This document shows, in pieces, positions 63,228 through 64,000 of a DNA stretch of 64,000 nt. Each line of letters opens with the position of its first letter. The first letter of the stretch is position 1. The stretch lies in NCBI GenBank assembly GCA_025937895.1, contig JAICQL010000011.1, forward strand, positions 1-64,000, given 5' to 3'. The notes below the pieces were generated by a model that saw only the letters and a program-made list of their open reading frames with translations, searched no databases and was not told where the DNA came from. The DNA is from Polyangiaceae bacterium (GTDB taxonomy: Bacteria > Myxococcota_A > Polyangia > Polyangiales > Polyangiaceae). The position numbers were made by a program, and so were the translations under genes.

Positions 63228-63938
63228 GTGCTGGTCGCAATCATCGGGGGCCAAGCCAAGGACGAGGAGCACCTGGCCCGCATCGCCGCGTCCGCGGGTC
63301 ATCAGCTGGAGTTCTACCGGACCGAAGCACCGGGCAATGACGTCCGGCCCCGCGCGCTGGTGTTCGAGGCGCTGGATCGCGCCGACCTGGCCGTGGGCGC
63401 GCTGCGCGCCGTGCGTCAGGACCCGTATTTCGACGCGGTGGGCGCGCTGCTCGCGCTGAGCGAGGCGCCCGCCGGCGGCAGTGAGCTGCCGGGGGAGTTC
63501 GACGACTTCGTGTTCCATCCGTACACGCGGCAGGAGCTGCAGCTGCGCGTACGCGCGCTGGCGCGCCGCCGCCCGGGCGCCGGCGGCAGTGACGGCACGC
63601 AGCTGGAGGGCGTCGCCGTCGAGGAGGCCAGCCGCACGCTGCACCTGGAGGGGCGGGTCGTGCAGCTCACGGCGCGCGAGTTCGCGCTCTTTCAGCACCT
63701 GTGCGAGTGGCGAGGCAAGGTGCTCTCGCGCGAGCACCTGCTGACCCGCGTGTGGGGCAGCCGCTACTCGGGCGGCCGCCGCACGGTGGACATCCACGTG
63801 CGGCGCCTGCGGGCCAAGCTGGGCAGCTCGCTACCGCTGGAGACGGTGCGCGGCGTCGGCTACCGGCTGCTGCCGCCCGCCGAGAGCCAGCCGATCTCCA
63901 GCGCCGTGCGCGAGCCCACGCTCAGCTCCTCCAGCTGA
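63228..63938 (+). CDS. OmpR-type DNA-binding regulator with degenerate receiver
   Basis: This is a 236-residue protein. The C-terminal winged helix (about 125-220) is standard: LTAREFALFQHLCEWRGKVL, then RRTVDIHVRRLRAKLG and VRGVGYRL. The N-terminal receiver-like half has lost key residues. The acidic pair is absent (GGQAKDEE), the strand-three Asp reads VFEALDR (Glu), and the Lys position is His in FHPYTRQEL. It should bind DNA without ordinary phosphorylation. The GTG start has GGAGG five bases upstream. No cognate kinase is next to it. Confidence 0.85.
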   Translation: MLVAIIGGQAKDEEHLARIAASAGHQLEFYRTEAPGNDVRPRALVFEALDRADLAVGALRAVRQDPYFDAVGALLALSEAPAGGSELPGEFDDFVFHPYTRQELQLRVRALARRRPGAGGSDGTQLEGVAVEEASRTLHLEGRVVQLTAREFALFQHLCEWRGKVLSREHLLTRVWGSRYSGGRRTVDIHVRRLRAKLGSSLPLETVRGVGYRLLPPAESQPISSAVREPTLSSSS

Positions 63939-64000
63939 GCCGGCGGTACCTCCACCCCGGGCTCGATCACCCGCCCGCGCGCCATCACCTCGGTGCGGCG
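63860..64000 (-). CDS. Possible C-terminal end of a gene entering from the right (tentative)
   Basis: A minus-strand frame is open from the window edge to a TAG at 63860-63862. It encodes 46 residues, including RGRVIEPGVEVPPAQLEEL. It overlaps the regulator's end by 79 bp, so the last part may be a shadow. I recognise no family. Confidence 0.25.
   Translation of the reverse strand, partial: RRTEVMARGRVIEPGVEVPPAQLEELSVGSRTALEIGWLSAGGSSR

Overview
The window looks like a chromosomal stretch of a high-GC myxobacterium (Myxococcota, probably Polyangia). This is inferred from gene content only: cysteine-rich DUF4215-type repeats, MopE-like and choice-of-anchor-L lipoproteins, many large hybrid histidine kinases, a membrane-anchored Ser/Thr kinase and a sigma-54-type promoter. 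I ran no database search; family calls rest on motif and architecture recognition.

The most interesting region is 1063-8651 (minus strand). It reads as a complete, unusual microcin C-like (peptidyl-nucleotide, Trojan-horse) cluster. In transcription order it holds an 80-aa precursor ending in Asn (mccA-like), a short hairpin, an E1/ThiF-type MccB-like nucleotidyltransferase, a fold-III PLP decarboxylase like the N-terminal half of MccE, an MccD-like SAM transferase, a fusion of an E1-like/peptide-binding region to a SAM methyltransferase, a stand-alone CmoA-like carboxy-SAM synthase, a YqcI/YcgG-family protein (the family of the haem N-hydroxylase GntA) and an S66 peptidase of MccF type, expected to give self-immunity. 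Most of these genes overlap or nearly touch. The expected product is a long peptide carrying a C-terminal nucleotide, aminopropylated on the phosphate and probably carboxymethylated. No exporter or MccE-type acetyltransferase is visible.

Layout. 1-438: end of a PL11 rhamnogalacturonan lyase. 512-946: DoxX-like protein. 1063-8651: mcc-like cluster. 8811-10859: YgiQ-type radical SAM protein. 11087-11125: a terminator with no gene in front of it. 11817-16066: carbohydrate ABC importer (ATPase, Tat-exported binding protein, two permeases). 16261-20733: giant CheB-CheR-PAS-kinase-REC-REC protein. 20753-25990: three secreted lipoproteins. 26398-29775: multi-PAS/GAF hybrid kinase. 30050-33161: AAC(3)-like protein, App1-type phosphatase and diacylglycerol kinase. 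33291-33364: tRNA-Arg(CCT). 33528-36057: FAD oxidoreductase, then an acyl-CoA-binding-protein operon with two membrane proteins. 36484-43062: hybrid kinase, thioesterase, MetE-like protein, CE15 glucuronoyl esterase and F420-ligase-like protein. 43169-48402: kinase/response-regulator block with one broken double kinase. 48674-54331: GDSL lipoprotein, frameshifted membrane Ser/Thr kinase, AraC regulator and esterase. 54454-56528: sigma-54-type promoter and two-CxxCH lipoprotein. 56804-58261: Nudix and Roadblock-like genes. 58629-62491: two-component operon with a kinase-like protein lacking the phospho-His. 62957-63098: beta-carbonic anhydrase remnant. 63228-63938: OmpR-type regulator with a degenerate receiver.

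Two themes run through the window: dense signal transduction (about nine kinase or receiver genes, several atypical or broken) and plant-polysaccharide use (PL11, CE15, sugar importer). The mcc-like antibiotic cluster sits among these.
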